A stretch of 44,343 nt of DNA from Bacteroidales bacterium (lineage in GTDB: Bacteria; Bacteroidota; Bacteroidia; Bacteroidales; UBA932): the NCBI GenBank assembly GCA_015060335.1, contig SUYR01000018.1, forward strand, positions 1-44,343, read 5' to 3'. Positions 42,521 through 44,343 of the stretch are shown here, one piece after another (within the stretch, counting starts at the first letter, position 1; each line of letters begins with the position of its first letter). Made by a program: the position numbers and the translations under genes. The notes below the pieces were generated by a model. That model was not told where the DNA came from and searched no databases. It saw nothing but the letters and a program-made list of their open reading frames with translations.

Positions 42521-42946
42521 TCATTCATCTGCCTCAGATTCCTTTTCGGCAGTCTGCAAAGGTAAGGAAAGATTTTGGATTTTGGATATGGATGTCATCC
42601 TGTTGTCTGTGGTCACATAACATATATCATAGCAATGGCACATGGATCTCTTGCCATGTTTCCTGTATGATGTCACGTAGGCAGGGTTATATCCGAGTGC
42701 TATTGCATCAGCCACCCAGATTGCTTCTATTCCCGACTTTATCAAATCATCCAGTATGTCATAATTTCTCTCGAGGATAGTGTTCACCATCCTCTTGTAT
42801 TGTCTGCATGCCCGATGGGAATGATTGTGATGCCGGTTCCTGCATTCCTCACTGCAGTATTTCTTATCCTTCCTGCCGTAAACTATTTCGTCCCCGCACT
42901 CAAGGCAACGCGGCACATCTTCATCGTTTCTACCTTCGTAACTCAT
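42521..42946 (-). CDS. Small zinc-ribbon protein (DUF2116-like)
   Basis: 141 residues. The N-terminal treble-clef/zinc-ribbon has CLECG (Cys14, 17) and CSEECRNRHH (Cys31, 35) and resembles the DUF2116 family. A helical middle (ILERNYDILDDLIKSGIEAI) and a C-terminal beta segment with CHCYDICYVTTDNRM follow. Similar small proteins are common in Bacteroidales and uncharacterised; a nucleic-acid role is possible. The 3' end of the gene contains the promoter element of the M3 peptidase gene. Confidence 0.85.
   Translation of the reverse strand: MSYEGRNDEDVPRCLECGDEIVYGRKDKKYCSEECRNRHHNHSHRACRQYKRMVNTILERNYDILDDLIKSGIEAIWVADAIALGYNPAYVTSYRKHGKRSMCHCYDICYVTTDNRMTSISKIQNLSLPLQTAEKESEADE
42557..42564 (-). 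promoter_or_regulatory. -7 promoter element of the M3 peptidase gene
   Basis: TACCTTTG on the minus strand matches TAnnTTTG, inside the 3' end of the zinc-ribbon gene. Predicted leader about 50 bases. The -33 box is not recognisable. Confidence 0.45.
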
Positions 42947-43004
42947 ACCTCATTTTTCTGCAAAGTTCCTACGCACACGGACTGCTGTCAATAGGTGAGA
43001 TACG

Positions 43005-43111
43005 TTTTTTGCTTTTTCTGATAAAAATAATTTCTCTTTTTTATGTTTTCAAAAAGCAAAAAAAATTTGACGAAAACACAAGAAAAAGCAAAAAGCATAA
43101 GAAAAAGCAAA
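43005..43111. repeat. A/T-rich iterated AAAAAGCAAAAA motifs upstream of ssb
   Basis: TTTTTTGCTTTTT (43005-43017) is the exact inverse of AAAAAGCAAAAAA (43051-43063). Further direct copies of AAAAAGCAAAAA occur near 43084 and 43102. The motif spacing is irregular. No full TAnnTTTG promoter was found in the 247-base gap, only near matches (TACGTTTT at 43001, TATGTTTT at about 43042). Confidence 0.6.
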
Positions 43112-43193
43112 AATCTCATCCAGAGGCATCTGAAAGGCATTTATTCTCATCCGGAATAGCTTCCTTTGCGACAAACCAAATAAAATCAAAATC

Positions 43194-43529
43194 ATGGAAC
43201 ACATCGAACACATCAACAGGATCGAGCTCCAGGGACACGTCGGAACAGTACGTACCAATGAGCACAACGGAAGCAAGGTAGTCAACTTCACAATGATTAC
43301 GGATTTTCTCTACAAGACGCGCGAAGGAACTGCCGTAAATGAAGGCATGTGGCACAACATCGTCGCATGGAGCGGAAGGGACATACAGGACCTTGACAAG
43401 ATCGAAAAGGGCGTACCCGTCTATGTGACAGGACGGCTCAGGGTCAACAGATACACATCTGCCGACGGTACCGAAAAACTTTTCTATGAGGTCATGGCGA
43501 ACAAGGTCAGAGTGCTGACACATATATAG
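43194..43529 (+). CDS. ssb: Single-stranded DNA-binding protein, short form without acidic tail
   Basis: 111 residues, a single OB fold: INRIELQGHVGTVRTNEHNG, VVNFTMITDF, MWHNIVAWSG, VPVYVTGRLRVNRYT. It ends at VRVLTHI and lacks the Gly/Pro linker and the acidic DDDIPF-like tip by which housekeeping SSB recruits replication and repair partners. It is therefore probably an accessory SSB for another role, for example competence, mobile-element biology or stress. Isolated transcription unit with its own terminator and an A-rich upstream region. Confidence 0.92.
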   Translation: MEHIEHINRIELQGHVGTVRTNEHNGSKVVNFTMITDFLYKTREGTAVNEGMWHNIVAWSGRDIQDLDKIEKGVPVYVTGRLRVNRYTSADGTEKLFYEVMANKVRVLTHI

Positions 43530-43546
43530 TACCTCAAACTATTGTT

Positions 43547-43586
43547 ATTCTCCGTAGATATTCATATATTTACGGAGAATATTTTA
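43547..43586 (+). terminator. Intrinsic terminator of ssb
   Basis: ATTCTCCGTA (43547-43556) and TACGGAGAAT (43571-43580) form a perfect 10-bp stem with a 14-base loop, followed by ATTTTACC. Confidence 0.75.
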
Positions 43587-43596
43587 CCTGAATGCT

Positions 43597-43902
43597 ATGA
43601 AAAGAGTTCTTCGTCTGACGGCTCTTGTCTCAGCCGTTCTTCTGTGCCTTCCGCTTAGCGGTCAATACCTTGACCAGTACACTCACACTGTCAATCATAC
43701 CCCGTCGGTAGAGTCGTTTCAGATGACCAGATACGGGAATATGACTCCCGCGCTATACACCGGAGCGATGGAGACCTCCCTGGACTTGTTCACATATCAG
43801 GACCCGGACTTCACTCTGCCGGTAAGTCTCGAATATCATTTCGATGGATATCGTCCGTTTCAGGGATCGGGTACGGTCGGTCTCGGCTGGGCTCTCTCCT
43901 GA
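43597..43902 (+). pseudogene. RHS-family protein, N-terminal remnant
   Basis: 101 residues: a signal peptide (MKRVLRLTALVSAVLLCLPL) and the conserved N-terminus of Bacteroidota RHS-repeat proteins (PALYTGAMETSLDLFTYQDP, then DFTLPVSLEYHFDG and GTVGLGWALS). Intact relatives run to well over 1000 residues. Here the frame meets a stop straight after GLGWALS. The sequence then continues, one base out of frame, with the RHS core end SPDPLAHKYTSWSPYAYC. The junction lies in a 10-base stretch (GGCTCTCTCC at 43890-43899) shared by both parts, so a large internal deletion is the likely cause. Confidence 0.85.
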
Positions 43903-43970
43903 CCCGCTGGCGCACAAGTACACTTCCTGGAGTCCGTATGCATATTGTGCCGCTTATTGCGTTGAAAGGT

Positions 43971-44078
43971 CCTGGCGCCCAAACCGCTAACTCTCAGCGC
44001 TTTACCGAAACTCGATTCCCCCGCGGCGGGGAATCGCATATCCACAACTCGCTGAGGGACAACATATTAGGCGCCAGG
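43971..44078. repeat. Structured repeat element B1 (nested hairpin, 108 bp)
   Basis: Three nested perfect stems: CCTGGCGCC (43971-43979) with GGCGCCAGG (44070-44078); CTCAGCG (43993-43999) with CGCTGAG (44050-44056); CGATTCCCC (44013-44021) with GGGGAATCG (44028-44036). It aligns along its whole length with A1/A2 at 24 kb. Confidence 0.85.
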
Positions 44079-44118
44079 GAGATTGACAATAATATGGACA
44101 TCAGGAGCGGAGTCATAA

Positions 44119-44283
44119 CGCAGCAGCATTCCAGGCATCATCAACTTCGGTGCCCGCATGTACGACCCGCTGACCAGCTCATGGCTCTCTCCTGACCCGC
44201 TGGCACACAAGTACACTTCCTGGAGTCCGTATGCATATTGTGCCGCTTATTGCGTTGAAAGGTCCTGGCGCCCAAACCGCTAA
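44119..44283 (+). pseudogene. RHS core C-terminal fragment
   Basis: Open frame between stops at 44116 and 44281. It contains the RHS-associated core signature PGIINFGARMYDPLTSSWLS followed by PDPLAHKYTSWSPYAYC. The usual NNPVKYVDPDG continuation is replaced by sequence from the structured repeat (AAYCVERSWRPNR, stop). There is no start codon or toxin domain. The same core end, without its start, is present in the first tandem copy at 43892-43990. Confidence 0.8.
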
Positions 44284-44343
44284 CTCTCAGCGCTTTACCG
44301 AAACTCGATTCCCCCGCGGCGGGGAATCGCATATCCACAACTC
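44264..44343. repeat. Structured repeat element B2 (cut by window end)
   Basis: The first 80 bases of a second B element, identical to the corresponding part of B1 and 293 bp away. Confidence 0.85.

Larger units (their letters stand above)
43890..44343. repeat. 293-bp tandem duplication at the window edge
   Basis: Positions 43890-44050 and 44183-44343 are identical apart from one base (G/A near 43912). The unit comprises the RHS core end, a structured repeat element and a linker containing the start of the RHS core. The second copy is cut by the window end. Confidence 0.9.

Noticed and set aside
42947..43193. tRNA or small RNA gene upstream of ssb
   Set aside because: No cloverleaf or terminator-ended structured transcript is visible, only A/T-rich repeats.
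43860..44338. Repeated minus-strand frames starting MDMRFPAAGESSFGKALRVS
   Set aside because: They are the translation of structured element B plus the RHS remnant, identical in both tandem copies; no independent gene evidence.

Overview
The window comes from a member of the Bacteroidota, most likely order Bacteroidales. It carries SusC/SusD pairs with Bacteroidota-type lipoprotein signals, an rnf operon in the Bacteroidales order (rseC-rnfB-C-D-G-E-A), Bacteroidota promoters of the form TTTG-N19/20-TAnnTTTG, and an RHS gene of the Bacteroidetes type. Genus cannot be resolved by eye. Genes are densely packed, with stop/start overlaps of the TAATG kind.

Layout. (1) 1-2908, minus strand: the 5' part of a susC gene behind a lipoprotein of the glycoamylase/GH144 type, with a recognisable promoter. 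This is the edge of a glycan utilisation locus, possibly for beta-1,2-glucan. (2) 2929-15097, minus strand: a long run of core genes. It starts with two M23 peptidases divergent from alaS, then a MerR-type regulator, Nif3, a zinc-ribbon coiled-coil protein, DnaB and a DUF3108 protein. It ends with rseC and the complete Rnf ferredoxin:NAD+ oxidoreductase, followed by a small TPR-like ORF and a terminator. (3) 15194-23570, plus strand: alaS, an LptF/LptG permease joined in one reading frame to methionyl-tRNA formyltransferase, thiamine diphosphokinase, ilvA and ilvE, closed by a terminator. (4) 23570-24447: about 0.9 kb with no credible gene, packed with direct, inverted and tandem repeats. (5) 24447-36620, minus strand: a seven-gene polysaccharide utilisation locus (SusC, SusD, a surface glycan-binding lipoprotein, two tandem DUF4838-like lipoproteins, a CBM9-like lipoprotein and a large DUF5107-TPR protein). 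It has no classical glycoside hydrolase and no adjacent regulator. (6) 36695-42946: an LptF/LptG permease with tgt, a divergent nucleoside-type transporter, an M3 peptidase lipoprotein and a zinc-ribbon protein. (7) 43005-44343: a short orphan SSB, then a decayed RHS gene whose core remnant and a structured repeat are duplicated in tandem up to the window edge.

Most noteworthy. The PUL at 24.5-36.5 kb is built almost entirely from poorly characterised families and is the best candidate for an undescribed system. The permease-Fmt fusion would tether initiator-tRNA formylation to the inner membrane. A roughly 107-bp nested-hairpin repeat occurs twice in the 24 kb intergenic region and again in the RHS remnants 20 kb away. 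A second short dispersed repeat has contributed the C-terminal tails of RnfB and RnfG. Four rnf genes use near-perfect Shine-Dalgarno sequences, in a phylum that rarely does. Two surface glycan genes carry G8 tracts in their first codons. All functional statements come from reading motifs by eye; no database search was run.
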